Source of the DNA: Streptomyces durmitorensis
GTDB taxonomy: Bacteria > Actinomycetota > Actinomycetes > Streptomycetales > Streptomycetaceae
DNA: 64,000 bases
NCBI RefSeq assembly: GCF_023498005.1
Contig: NZ_CP097289.1
Location: 3,596,001 to 3,660,000, forward strand
Reading direction: 5' to 3'
Part shown: piece by piece, positions 52,623 through 61,471 of the stretch
How the letters are laid out: the number at the start of each line of letters is the position of its first letter
Numbering within the stretch: position 1 is the stretch's first letter
The notes under the pieces: model-generated
Seen by the model: only the letters and a program-made list of their open reading frames with translations
What the model was told of the DNA's origin: nothing
Database searches by the model: none
Program-made: the position numbers and the translations under genes

Positions 52623-53123
52623 CTGGCGTTCGTCTTGGGGGCGGGGCCGCGGGGGTATGTCCGTCCTCGCCATCCGCCGCCGCCCCCTGAGCCGGTTCCC
52701 TCCCGGAGAGCCGCTTACCGTGCTCCGGGCAGACATACCCCCACGTCCCCTCAGGACGGATCAGCGACTGCGGGCCGACTCCACTCCCGCCCCAACCGCC
52801 GGGATCCTCTCCCCGCCGGCCCAGTGGCGCCACCCCGCCGCGCTCGCCCCCGCTGCGGCCGCAGCCACTCCCCCCTGTGGGCAGGCGTTCCGCACGGCGG
52901 AACGGGTGGGCACAGCCCGAAGCCGCCGGGCACCGATACCCGAAGCCGCCCCCCGCCCAGGGGCACGCGCAGCCGCCGGGCACCGGCACCGCACCGGCAA
53001 CCGCCCAAGCCAAGTGCAAACGGACCAGTACGCTCCACTTAGGTGCGCCCCCTGGATGAAGGACCCGTTACGGGAGTGTGACCAGGACCCCCTTGCGGCA
53101 CCCCAGGACGCTGCCACAGAGTG

Positions 53124-53152
53124 ATGTATGCGCTTACAGACAGCGCATACAT
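53124..53152. promoter_or_regulatory. Inverted-repeat operator upstream of the sugar importer operon
   Basis: ATGTATGCGCT (53124-53134) and AGCGCATACAT (53142-53152) are perfect reverse complements with a 7-base spacer. The left arm with its flank, TGTATGCGCTTACA (53125-53138), matches the candidate LacI operator at 49710-49723 at 12 of 14 positions. The site lies 61 bases before the binding-protein start, a normal place for repression. Confidence 0.7.
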
Positions 53153-53212
53153 CCTGCATCTGACCATTCCACGGATGCCGGACTGCCAGGGAAGCTCAAG
53201 GAGGAGCCGTCC

Positions 53213-54457
53213 ATGCACCGCGCCGCCAGAACCGCATCGGTAGCCACCGCGCTGGCGACGGCCTTCGCCGTCACCGCATGCGGAAGCTCCGCCGGAGGCG
53301 AAGTCGCCGCCGACAAGAAGCAGACCCTCACCGTCTGGGCCATGGGTGCCGAGGGCGAGAAGCTCGTGGATGTCGCCAAGGAGTACGAGAAGGCGAACCC
53401 GAACATCACCGTCAAGGTCACCCCGGTCGGCTGGGACGTCGCCCACCAGAAGCTGGTCGCCGCTGCCGCCGCCGGAAAGATGCCCGACGTCGCGCAGATG
53501 GGCGGCAGTTACATGGGCGAGTTCGCCGAGCTCGGCGTCCTCGAACCGGTGGACACCAAGACCTTCGACGAGAAGGACTTCTTCCCGGCGGGCTGGCAGC
53601 AGGGCGAGGTCGAGGGCGAGGCCTACGGCGTGCCGTGGTACGTCGACACCCGCGTCCTCTACTACCGCACCGACCTCGCCAAGAAGGCCGGCATCACCAA
53701 GGCGCCCGCCGACTGGAAGGGCCTGCGGGCCATGGCGTCGGCCCTGCAGGACAAGGCCGACAGCAAGTGGGGCATCTACATGCAGCCCCGCGGCCTCGAC
53801 ACCGTGCAGTCCTTCTACCCCTTCCTCTACTCCGCCGGCGGCGAGATCGTCGACAAGGACGGCACGCCCGTCATCGACAGCCCGGCCGCGGTCAAGGCCT
53901 TCAAGGAGTACGGCGACTACGTCAAGCAGGGCCTGAGCATGAAGAGCTCGCAGCCCGGCTACGACCCGCTGAAGGACTTCAACACCGGTGACGTCCCGAT
54001 GTTCTTCTCCGGTCCTTGGATCAGCACCCTGATCAAGGACCAGTACCCGGACCTCAAGGGCAAGTGGGCCGTCGCCCCCGTCCCGGCTGACAAGACCTCC
54101 ACCTCCATGGCGGGCGGCTCCAGCCTGGTGGTCTCCAAGGACAGCTCCCACAAGGCCGCGGCCAAGGAGTTCATCAAGTACCTGACGGACGCCAAGGGCC
54201 AGACGGACTGGTTCGAGCGGACCAGCGATCTGCCCGCCAACACCGAAGCCTGGAAGACCGGCGAGCTCGCCGACAGCCCCAGCCTCCAGGTGTTCAAGAA
54301 GCAGATGGAGACCGCCAAGTCCTCGCCGACGCTCGCCAACTGGACCGAGGTGACCTCCAAGGTCGACGCGGCCGTCGAGTCGGTGACCCAGGGCAAGGCC
54401 TCCCCCGAGGACGCCGCCAAGAAGGCCAAGTCCGAGATCGAGAGCCTTGTGAAGTAG
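53213..54457 (+). CDS. Sugar ABC importer substrate-binding lipoprotein (family 1)
   Basis: Protein of 414 residues. A lipoprotein signal ends at about Cys23 (TAFAVTAC) and is followed by GSSAGG. The family-1 solute-binding fold includes QTLTVWAMGAEGEKLVDVAK, ITVKVTPVGWD and GEAYGVPWYVDTRVLYYRTD; aromatic residues near the cleft suit a sugar or oligosaccharide. The ATG at 53213 has AAGGAGG 7 bases upstream. It heads an operon with two permeases and a GH1 glucosidase; no ATPase gene is present, so a shared MsiK-like ATPase elsewhere is expected, as in other Streptomyces sugar importers. Confidence 0.9.
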   Translation: MHRAARTASVATALATAFAVTACGSSAGGEVAADKKQTLTVWAMGAEGEKLVDVAKEYEKANPNITVKVTPVGWDVAHQKLVAAAAAGKMPDVAQMGGSYMGEFAELGVLEPVDTKTFDEKDFFPAGWQQGEVEGEAYGVPWYVDTRVLYYRTDLAKKAGITKAPADWKGLRAMASALQDKADSKWGIYMQPRGLDTVQSFYPFLYSAGGEIVDKDGTPVIDSPAAVKAFKEYGDYVKQGLSMKSSQPGYDPLKDFNTGDVPMFFSGPWISTLIKDQYPDLKGKWAVAPVPADKTSTSMAGGSSLVVSKDSSHKAAAKEFIKYLTDAKGQTDWFERTSDLPANTEAWKTGELADSPSLQVFKKQMETAKSSPTLANWTEVTSKVDAAVESVTQGKASPEDAAKKAKSEIESLVK

Positions 54458-54462
54458 GAGCC

Positions 54463-55455
54463 ATGAGCACCACGAGCACCAAGACTGAGAAGGTCGCACG
54501 GGCGGCCGGGGTGCGGGCCGCCACCGGTTCGGCGGGTCCGGGCCGGGGGCGCAAACAGGGCTCCAAGCGGGGCTCCATGGGCGTGCAGAACTTCGCCGGC
54601 TGGCTGTTCTCGACCCCCTTCCTCGTTCTGTTCACCGTCTTCATGGCGTTCCCGATCGTCGCCACGCTCCTGATGAGCTTCACCGACTTCGGGCTGCGCA
54701 ATGTCACGCACCCGCTGGAAGCGAACTTCATCGGGTTCGAGAACTACACCAAGCTGTTCAGCGACGAGAAGTTCCTCAAGGCACTGTTCAACACCGCCTA
54801 CTTCGTGGTGATCGGGGTTCCTCTCACCATCCTTCTGGGTCTTGTCGTCGCCGTTCTGCTGAACAACGGCATCGACCGGGCGCGCACCTTCTTCCGGGTC
54901 GGTTTCTACGCTCCCGTGGTCACCTCCATCGTCGCGGTCGCCGTCGTCTGGCGCTTCGTCCTCGATCCGAGTGACGGCCTGATCGCCGGTCTCTTCTCCG
55001 AAGTGGGGCTCACCGCCCCGGACTTCCTGGGGGACGAGAAGCTCGCCATGCCGTCGCTGATCGCGATGGCCGTGTGGCGGAATCTCGGAACCGTCATGGT
55101 GCTCTTCATCGCCGGGCTACAGGCCATCCCCACCGAGGTGCGGGAGGCGGCGAAGCTCGACGGGGCGGGAATGTGGCAGGAGTTCCGCGCCATCACCGTT
55201 CCGCTGCTGCGGCCCACGCTGCTCTACGCCACGGTGATCACCACGATCGGCTATCTCAACGTCTTCGAGGAGCCGTTCGTGATGACCCAGGGCGGGCCCT
55301 CGGACTCCACTCTCACCGTCTCCCTCGACATGTACCGCGAGGGCTTCAATTTCTTCCACATGGGCTATGCGAGCGCCATGGCGTATGTCCTCTTCGTAGT
55401 GATCATGGGCATTACCGTGCTCCAGCTCCGACTGCTGAAGGACAACACGAAATGA
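54463..55455 (+). CDS. Sugar ABC importer permease (MalF type)
   Basis: Permease of 330 residues. A Lys/Arg/Gly-rich cytoplasmic N-terminus of about 45 residues precedes six membrane helices (LFSTPFLVLFTVFMAFPIVA and others). The EAA loop that contacts the ATPase is EVREAAKLDGAGMWQEFRAI. The gene starts 5 bases after the binding-protein stop and overlaps the next permease gene by four bases. Confidence 0.92.
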   Translation: MSTTSTKTEKVARAAGVRAATGSAGPGRGRKQGSKRGSMGVQNFAGWLFSTPFLVLFTVFMAFPIVATLLMSFTDFGLRNVTHPLEANFIGFENYTKLFSDEKFLKALFNTAYFVVIGVPLTILLGLVVAVLLNNGIDRARTFFRVGFYAPVVTSIVAVAVVWRFVLDPSDGLIAGLFSEVGLTAPDFLGDEKLAMPSLIAMAVWRNLGTVMVLFIAGLQAIPTEVREAAKLDGAGMWQEFRAITVPLLRPTLLYATVITTIGYLNVFEEPFVMTQGGPSDSTLTVSLDMYREGFNFFHMGYASAMAYVLFVVIMGITVLQLRLLKDNTK

Positions 55456-56348
55456 GCGCCTCGGGTCTGGCGGAGAAGACGCCGCAGAAGAAGCAGCTGA
55501 AGCCGGTGCCGAAGGCCGGGCAGTCGGCCGGGATGAAGAAGCGGCTCGTGTATGTGCTGCTCTCCGTCGGGCTGCTCGTGATGTCCGCGCCCTTCCTGTG
55601 GATGGCGCTCTCGGCCTTCAAGACGTCGAGCGAGCTCACGGCCAGTCCGCCCGTGTGGATTCCCACCGAGTGGACCCTGGACAATTTCAGCGCGCTGCTC
55701 GACAAGCTCGATCTGCCGCTCTACTTTATGAATTCGGTGATCGTGGCGGTGCTCGTCACCGTCTCCAATCTCGTCTTCTGCTCGATGCTCGGCTACGCCC
55801 TGGCCAAGCTGAACTTCGCGGGCAAGAACAAGATCTTCGGGCTGGTGCTCGGTGCGCTGATGGTGCCCGGCAATCTGATGCTGCTGCCGCTCTTCGTGCT
55901 GATGAGCAAGTTGCAGCTGATCGATTCGTACGCCGCTCTGGTGCTGCCGTTCGCCGCCGGTGCCTTCGGGGTCTTCCTGATGCGGCAGTTCATGCAGTCG
56001 ATCCCGGACGAGCTGCTCGAGGCGGCCCGGATGGACGGCGCGGGTGAGTGGTACATCTTCTGGCGGATCGTGATGCCGCTGGTCAAGCCCGCTCTCGCGA
56101 CGCTGTCGATCTTCACCTTCCTCGGTTCCTGGAACAACTTCGTCTGGCCGCTGATCGCGACCAACGACCCCGACAAATACACCCTCCCCGTGGCCCTGGC
56201 CACGTTCGCCACCGACCCCAACAAGTCGGGTGGCTCCAACGGCATGCTGATGGCCGGTTCGTTCCTGATCGTGCTGCCGGTCCTGATCGTCTTCGCCGTG
56301 CTGCAGCGGCATTTCACCCAGGGCATCGCCACCGCGGGCATGAAGTAG
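55452..56348 (+). CDS. Sugar ABC importer permease (MalG type)
   Basis: Permease of 298 residues with six membrane helices. The EAA loop is DELLEAARMDGAGEWYIFWR and the end GIATAGMK is typical of MalG-type permeases (usually ATAGAVKG). The ATG at 55452 overlaps the stop of the upstream permease (ATGA). The N-terminal 28 residues are Lys-rich and cytoplasmic. Confidence 0.92.
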   Translation: MSASGLAEKTPQKKQLKPVPKAGQSAGMKKRLVYVLLSVGLLVMSAPFLWMALSAFKTSSELTASPPVWIPTEWTLDNFSALLDKLDLPLYFMNSVIVAVLVTVSNLVFCSMLGYALAKLNFAGKNKIFGLVLGALMVPGNLMLLPLFVLMSKLQLIDSYAALVLPFAAGAFGVFLMRQFMQSIPDELLEAARMDGAGEWYIFWRIVMPLVKPALATLSIFTFLGSWNNFVWPLIATNDPDKYTLPVALATFATDPNKSGGSNGMLMAGSFLIVLPVLIVFAVLQRHFTQGIATAGMK

Positions 56349-56402
56349 CCCGCCCGCGCCACGACGGTCCGCGCCCTCTCTCCACCAGAAAGACATCTGA
56401 CG

Positions 56403-57608
56403 ATGACGCACACCCCGATCCCGTTCCCCGAAGGCTTTCTCTGGGGGGCCTCCACCGCCGCCCATCAGATCGAGGGCAACAACACCAACAGCGACTGGTG
56501 GGTGAAGGAACACAGCACCGGCACGCACATCCAGGAGCCGAGCCTGGACGCATGCGACAGCTATCACCGCTGGCGTGACGACATGGACGTCCTGTCCGAA
56601 CTCGGCTTCACCGACTACCGGTTCAGCATCGAGTGGGCGCGCATCGAGCCCGCCGAGGGCCAGTTCTCGCGGGCCGAGCTCGCTCACTACCGGCGGATGG
56701 TGGAAGGCGCGCTCGTGCGCGGGCTGCGCCCGATGGTCACGCTGCACCACTTCACCGTGCCGCAGTGGTTCGAGGCGCGGGGCGGCTGGACCGCCGAGGG
56801 CGCCGTCGACCTCTTCGCGCGGTACGTCGCCGCCTGCGCGCCCGTCATCGGCGAGGACGTGCGCCATGTGTGCACCATCAACGAGCCGAACATGATCGCC
56901 GTGATGGCGGGTCAGGCCAAGGCGGGCGACATCGGCTTCCCGCCCGCCGGGCTGCCGACGCCCGACGAGGAGACCACGCACGCGGTGATCGCCGCGCACC
57001 GGGCCGCCGTCAAGGAGGTCAAGGCGATCAACCCGGAGATCCAGGCCGGCTGGACCATCGCCAACCAGGTCTACCAGGCCCTGCCGGGCGCCGAGGACGT
57101 CGCCGCCGCCTACCGCCACCCCCGCGAGGACATCTTCATCGAGGCCGCGCGCGACGACGACTGGATCGGCGTCCAGTCCTACACCCGCACGGAGATCGGC
57201 TCCGAGGGCCCGATCCCGTGGCCCGACGACGTCGAGCGCACGCTCACCCAGTGGGAGTACTACCCGGCCGCCGTGGGCCACGCCCTGCGCCACACCGCCA
57301 AGGTGCTCGGCAACGGGGACGTGCCGATGATCGTCACCGAGAACGGCATAGCCACCGCCGACGACACGCGCCGCGTCGACTACTACAAGGGTGCGCTGGA
57401 CGCGGTCGCCGCCTGCCTGGAGGACGGCCTCAACATCGAGGGCTACCTGGCCTGGAGCGCCCTGGACAACTACGAATGGGGCTCCTACAAGCCCACCTTC
57501 GGCCTGATCGCCTGGGACCGCGAGACCTTCGTACGCACCGCCAAGCCGTCCGCCGTCTGGCTGGGCGGACTCGGGCGCACGCGTGAACTGCCCCGCATCG
57601 ACGGCTAG
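56403..57608 (+). CDS. Glycoside hydrolase family 1 beta-glucosidase
   Basis: Cytosolic enzyme of 401 residues, a little shorter than the usual 440-480. The N-terminal FPEGFLWGASTAAHQIEGNN is the GH1 signature. The acid/base is Glu161 in CTINEPN and the nucleophile is Glu313 in IVTENG. YLAWSALDNYEWG carries the Trp/Asn/Glu glucose-binding residues. It lies 54 bases after the permease in the sugar importer operon and probably hydrolyses the imported oligosaccharide to monosaccharides. The exact linkage is unknown. Confidence 0.92.
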   Translation: MTHTPIPFPEGFLWGASTAAHQIEGNNTNSDWWVKEHSTGTHIQEPSLDACDSYHRWRDDMDVLSELGFTDYRFSIEWARIEPAEGQFSRAELAHYRRMVEGALVRGLRPMVTLHHFTVPQWFEARGGWTAEGAVDLFARYVAACAPVIGEDVRHVCTINEPNMIAVMAGQAKAGDIGFPPAGLPTPDEETTHAVIAAHRAAVKEVKAINPEIQAGWTIANQVYQALPGAEDVAAAYRHPREDIFIEAARDDDWIGVQSYTRTEIGSEGPIPWPDDVERTLTQWEYYPAAVGHALRHTAKVLGNGDVPMIVTENGIATADDTRRVDYYKGALDAVAACLEDGLNIEGYLAWSALDNYEWGSYKPTFGLIAWDRETFVRTAKPSAVWLGGLGRTRELPRIDG

Positions 57609-57755
57609 TTCACCTCGCCCCACCAGATCCGGGGGCCGGCCGCACCTGACCGCGGCCGGTCCCCGTACATCCGCGTGCCGCACGCACGCGTGGACAGCAC
57701 GGCCTGCACGCCACGGATCTCCCCTTCCACACCTGTCACTGGGAGTTGGCCCTTC

Positions 57756-59183
57756 ATGGACCGTCGTACGTTCCTCGGCGCCGCCGGAACCGGAGCCGCC
57801 GCCCTGTCGCTGGGCGCCGCATCCGCACCGGCCTTCGCTTCCCCATCGGCATCCGCCGCATCGCGTTCTCATACTTCTGATACACCGCTGCTGCGGAAGT
57901 GGTTCCGCTCGACGCATCACTCGATCGAGGCGATGACGACCGACATCGGCCTCACCGCCGACAAGATCGACGTCAGCGGCTCCGGCGTACCCGTCCCCTC
58001 GCGCCAGACCTCGCCCACCAACATCGGCTGCGGCCTGTGGTCCACAGTCGCCGCGCGCGGCCTCGGCCTCCTCGGCGACAGCGCCATGCACACCCGTCTT
58101 TCCCGCACCGTCGCCGCCGTCGAGAAGCTGGAGCGCCCTCACGGCTTCTGGCTCAACTGGTACGACGCGCACGACGGTTCGGTCCTGACGAGCTGGCCAG
58201 GCACCGGCGACCCGGTCCGCCCGTTCCTGTCGTCCGTCGACAATGCCTGGCTCGTCACCGGCCTTCGCATCGCCGCCGACGCGGACCCCGCCCTGCGGCC
58301 CCGCATCGCGAAGCTCCTGGCCGCCGCCGACTGGTCGTACTTCTACACGCCCTACGACGCGGCGGACCCCGTCGGCCACCCCGGCCAGCTGCGCGGCGGC
58401 TTCTGGACCGACACCGAGGAGCCCACCCCGCACCACTACGGCGCCCTCAACACCGAGCCCCGCATGGCCAGTTACCTCGGCATAGCGGACGGGTCACTGC
58501 CGGGCGACCACTACTGGCACCTGCTGCGCACCATGCTCCCCGGCCAGGAGCAGGAGCAGGCCCCCGGCGGTTCGTACGTCACCCTGGACGGCATCCGCGT
58601 GTGGCAGGGCCACTACACGTACCGCGGACGCAAGCTCGTCCCCACCTGGGGCGGCTCGATGTTCGAGGCGCTGATGGTGCCGCTCTTCGTGCCGGAGAGC
58701 GAGTGGTCGCCGCGCTCCTGGGGGACCTCTCACGCGCGCTACGTCCGCAGCCAGATCGAGCACGGCCTCGACGAGGAGAAGTACGGCTACTGGGGGTTCT
58801 CACCGGCGAACATCCCCGAGGGCGGGTACCGGGAGTACGGCGTCGACGCGATCGGCATGCAGACCGAGGGCTACAACTCCCTCGGCGTCGTCACCCCGCA
58901 CGCCTCCTTCCTCGCACTCCCCCACGCGCGCGGGGAGGCCATCGGCAACCTCAAGGCGCTCGCCCGCGACTTCGGGGCGTACGACGAGGAGTACGGATTC
59001 CGGGATTCCGTGAACGTGCGGACCGGACGGGTCAGCGACTTCGTGCTCGCGCTCGACCAGGGCATGATCGCGGCCGCGCTGGCGCAGGAGCTCAGGCCCG
59101 GACTGCTGCAGGCGCCGTTCCGGTCGGGCGGCTTCCGCACACGTGTGCGGCCGCTCCTCACCAAGGAGCGGTTCAGCATCTGA
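57756..59183 (+). CDS. Tat-exported glucoamylase/GH144-like protein (PF10091 type)
   Basis: Protein of 475 residues. A twin-arginine signal is at 1-28 (MDRRTFLGAAGTGAAALSLG). The mature part starts with a DUF3131-like stretch (SPTNIGCGLWSTVAARGLGL) and continues into the alpha/alpha-barrel domain with GGSMFEALMVPLFV, HARYVRSQIEHGLDEEKYGY and GYREYGVDAIGMQTEGYN, containing likely catalytic acids. Relatives include beta-1,2-glucanases of GH144, but substrate and activity are unproven here. It follows the GH1 gene by 147 bases and is probably part of the same catabolic unit, acting outside the cell while GH1 acts inside. Confidence 0.75.
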   Translation: MDRRTFLGAAGTGAAALSLGAASAPAFASPSASAASRSHTSDTPLLRKWFRSTHHSIEAMTTDIGLTADKIDVSGSGVPVPSRQTSPTNIGCGLWSTVAARGLGLLGDSAMHTRLSRTVAAVEKLERPHGFWLNWYDAHDGSVLTSWPGTGDPVRPFLSSVDNAWLVTGLRIAADADPALRPRIAKLLAAADWSYFYTPYDAADPVGHPGQLRGGFWTDTEEPTPHHYGALNTEPRMASYLGIADGSLPGDHYWHLLRTMLPGQEQEQAPGGSYVTLDGIRVWQGHYTYRGRKLVPTWGGSMFEALMVPLFVPESEWSPRSWGTSHARYVRSQIEHGLDEEKYGYWGFSPANIPEGGYREYGVDAIGMQTEGYNSLGVVTPHASFLALPHARGEAIGNLKALARDFGAYDEEYGFRDSVNVRTGRVSDFVLALDQGMIAAALAQELRPGLLQAPFRSGGFRTRVRPLLTKERFSI

Positions 59184-59264
59184 GCACGGCGACCGGGGGC
59201 TCCGGAGACAGCAGCCGGTGTCCCCCGGTCGCGCACCCTCAAAGACGGCCATACGCTCCCAAAT

Positions 59265-61379
59265 GTGACGCCGCCCCCGCACATGGCCGTGCGGGCGACA
59301 GCGGCAGCCGCCGCACTGCTCACGTGGTGCCTGCTGCTCCTGGCCGCCCCCGCGGCATTCGCCGCCCCGGCCGACGACCCGGTCACGCTCTCCCGCGACG
59401 GCCAGATCACCGACAAGGTGGGCGCGCTCGGCGACCGCAAGGACGCCACCACGCGGGCGCTCGACCAGCTCTACGACGACCGCGGACTGCAGCTCTTCGT
59501 CGTCTACGTACGTGACTTCTCCGGACGCGGCTCGCAGGACTGGGCGGACGCCACCGCCGAGCGCAATGGTCTCGGCCTGGACGACGTGCTGCTGGCCGTC
59601 GCGACGCACGACCGCCAGTACGCCTACTCCGTAGACGTCGATTCCCGGCTCACCGAGGTCCAGCTCCAGGACGTGGCGACCACCGCGATCAAGCCCGCGC
59701 TGCGGCAGAACGACTGGGCCGGCGCGGCCATCGGCGCCGCGAACGGCTACAGCGCGGTCCTCTCCGGCCGGCCCGTCCCCACCCCGGCGATCACCCCGGG
59801 GGACGCCGATCCGGGCGGCGGCGGCAGCGGCGACAGCGGCGACGACGTGGCCACCGGCGATCTGGTCCTGCCCATCGCGGTGGTCGGCGGCGCGGGCGCC
59901 CTCGCCGCGGTCGCGTACAGCCGCCGCAAACGGCGCACCCACACGCGTACGACGCCCGGAGGCGGCGGCTGGGGCAAGGGCGCGGGGGCCGAGCAGCCGA
60001 CCCCGCTCCCGGAGCTCGACAAACAGAGCAAGCAGCTCCTGGTGGAGACCGACGACGCGATCCGCACCAGCTCCGAGGAACTCGGTTTCGCCACCGCCCA
60101 GTTCGGCGATGAGGCGGTGCGGCCGTTCACGGACGCGCTCACGTACGCACGCTCCGAGCTGACCGCGGCGTTCAAGGTGCGCCAGCAGCTGGACGACGCC
60201 TATCCGGAGGACGACGCGACCAGGCGCACCCTGCTGGACGAGATCGTCTCGCGCTGCACCGAGGCGGGCCGGCGCCTGGACGCGGAAGCCGCGGGCTTCG
60301 ACCAGCTGCGGGCGCTCGAACGCGACGCGGCCGGGGCCCTGGAGCACGCAGAAGCGGTGTTCCGGCAGGTCACCGTGCGCACCACCGCCGCGGAGAGCAC
60401 CCTCGCCGGGATCCGGGAGCGGTACGCGCCGTCCGCGTCGGCGCCCGTGGTGGGCCATGTGGAGCAGGCCAAGGACCGCCTCGTCTTCGCCACGACGCAC
60501 CTCAACGAAGCCCGGCAGTCCATCGACGCGGGCGACAACGGCAAGGCGGCCGTCCATCTGCGCGCCGCCGAAGGCGCGGTCGACCAGGCGGGCACCTTCG
60601 TGGACGCCGTCGACCGCCTCGGCGCCGAGCTCGCGCTGGCCGCGGAGAAACTGCCCGACGCGCTCACCGAGACGGAGACCGACCTCGCCGAGGCGCGCGG
60701 CCTCCTCGAAGGCACCACTGCGGGAGCCTCCACGGCCGATCTGCACGGCCGTATCGCCCGCGCGCAGACGGTGGTCGCCGAGGTCCGCAAGAAGATGGCG
60801 GCGGGACCGCACGACCCGATCGACGCACTGCGCCGGGTCGAGGAGGCCGACACGGTCCTCGACGAGTCCCTGGCGGGCGCCCGCGAACGCGAGGTCACCC
60901 GCCAGCGCGCCGCCACCCTCCTCGGCCAGGCCCTGCTCACCGCGCGCAGCGCCGTGGGAACGGCGGCGGACTTCATCGACACGCACCGTGGCGCGGTCGG
61001 CAGCGAGGCGAGGACCCGCCTCGCCGAGGCACAGCGGCACCTCTCGGGCGCGGAGGCCGCCCAGGACACCGACGCCGCGGCGGCGCTCGCCGAGGCCCAG
61101 CAGGCCGACGCCCAGGCCCGGCAGGCGCAGCAGCTCGCCGAACGCGACGTACGCGGCTTCGGCAACCCCTACGGAGGCGGAGGCGGCGGACGTGGCGGCG
61201 GCATGGGCGGCGCGGTCCTCGGCGGCATCATCCTCGGCGAGCTCTTCGGAGGCGGGGGCCGCGGGATGGGCGGAGGGGGCTTCGGAGGCGGCGGTCCCGG
61301 CAGCTTCGGAGGCGGCGGTCCCGGCAGCTTCGGAGGCGGCGGGACCCGGGGCCGGATGGGCGGGGGCGGGAGGTTCTGA
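59265..61379 (+). CDS. TPM-domain membrane protein with helical region and Gly-rich tail
   Basis: Protein of 704 residues. A signal peptide is at about 1-35. The TPM domain (about 40-165) shows as VTLSRDGQITDKVGALGDRK and GLGLDDVLLAVATHDRQYAY. One membrane helix is at about 199-218 (LVLPIAVVGGAGALAAVAYS). About 400 residues of Ala/Glu-rich helices follow, then a Gly-rich tail with a 24-bp repeat encoding FGGGGPGS units from 61281. The start is GTG at 59265; an ATG at 59283 is an alternative. The gene lies 92 bases upstream of pspA, suggesting a shared envelope-stress role. Molecular function is unknown. Confidence 0.8.
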   Translation: MTPPPHMAVRATAAAAALLTWCLLLLAAPAAFAAPADDPVTLSRDGQITDKVGALGDRKDATTRALDQLYDDRGLQLFVVYVRDFSGRGSQDWADATAERNGLGLDDVLLAVATHDRQYAYSVDVDSRLTEVQLQDVATTAIKPALRQNDWAGAAIGAANGYSAVLSGRPVPTPAITPGDADPGGGGSGDSGDDVATGDLVLPIAVVGGAGALAAVAYSRRKRRTHTRTTPGGGGWGKGAGAEQPTPLPELDKQSKQLLVETDDAIRTSSEELGFATAQFGDEAVRPFTDALTYARSELTAAFKVRQQLDDAYPEDDATRRTLLDEIVSRCTEAGRRLDAEAAGFDQLRALERDAAGALEHAEAVFRQVTVRTTAAESTLAGIRERYAPSASAPVVGHVEQAKDRLVFATTHLNEARQSIDAGDNGKAAVHLRAAEGAVDQAGTFVDAVDRLGAELALAAEKLPDALTETETDLAEARGLLEGTTAGASTADLHGRIARAQTVVAEVRKKMAAGPHDPIDALRRVEEADTVLDESLAGAREREVTRQRAATLLGQALLTARSAVGTAADFIDTHRGAVGSEARTRLAEAQRHLSGAEAAQDTDAAAALAEAQQADAQARQAQQLAERDVRGFGNPYGGGGGGRGGGMGGAVLGGIILGELFGGGGRGMGGGGFGGGGPGSFGGGGPGSFGGGGTRGRMGGGGRF

Positions 61380-61471
61380 GCCCGGGCGCATGACGCTGCC
61401 CTCGCGGTGACCTTTTCGTACGTCTCCTAGTGCCCTCGTACTCCTACCGACCCTCATAGAAGGAGCCCGTC

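Larger units (their letters stand above)
52043..53123. other. Gene-poor, G-rich repeat region of about 1.1 kb
   Basis: No convincing full-length gene is seen between the esterase start and the sugar importer promoter. The left part (52060-52150) is dominated by runs of G on the plus strand, with strong potential for G-quadruplexes. The middle is a 20-21 bp tandem repeat tract. The right third (about 52640-53020) is less repetitive and has an open minus-strand frame with Cys-rich stretches (GYRCP, GYVCPEHGKR) that may be a decayed or small gene; see findings. Confidence 0.6.

Noticed and set aside
51901..53019. 372-residue minus-strand open frame taken as one protein
   Set aside because: The middle is translated minisatellite (Pro/Arg/Ser runs), and the end overlaps the esterase gene in another frame. 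Only its first 120 residues are kept, as a tentative finding.
55365..58436. 1023-residue minus-strand open frame
   Set aside because: Antisense to the MalG-type permease, GH1 and glucanase genes, all of which have full family motifs.
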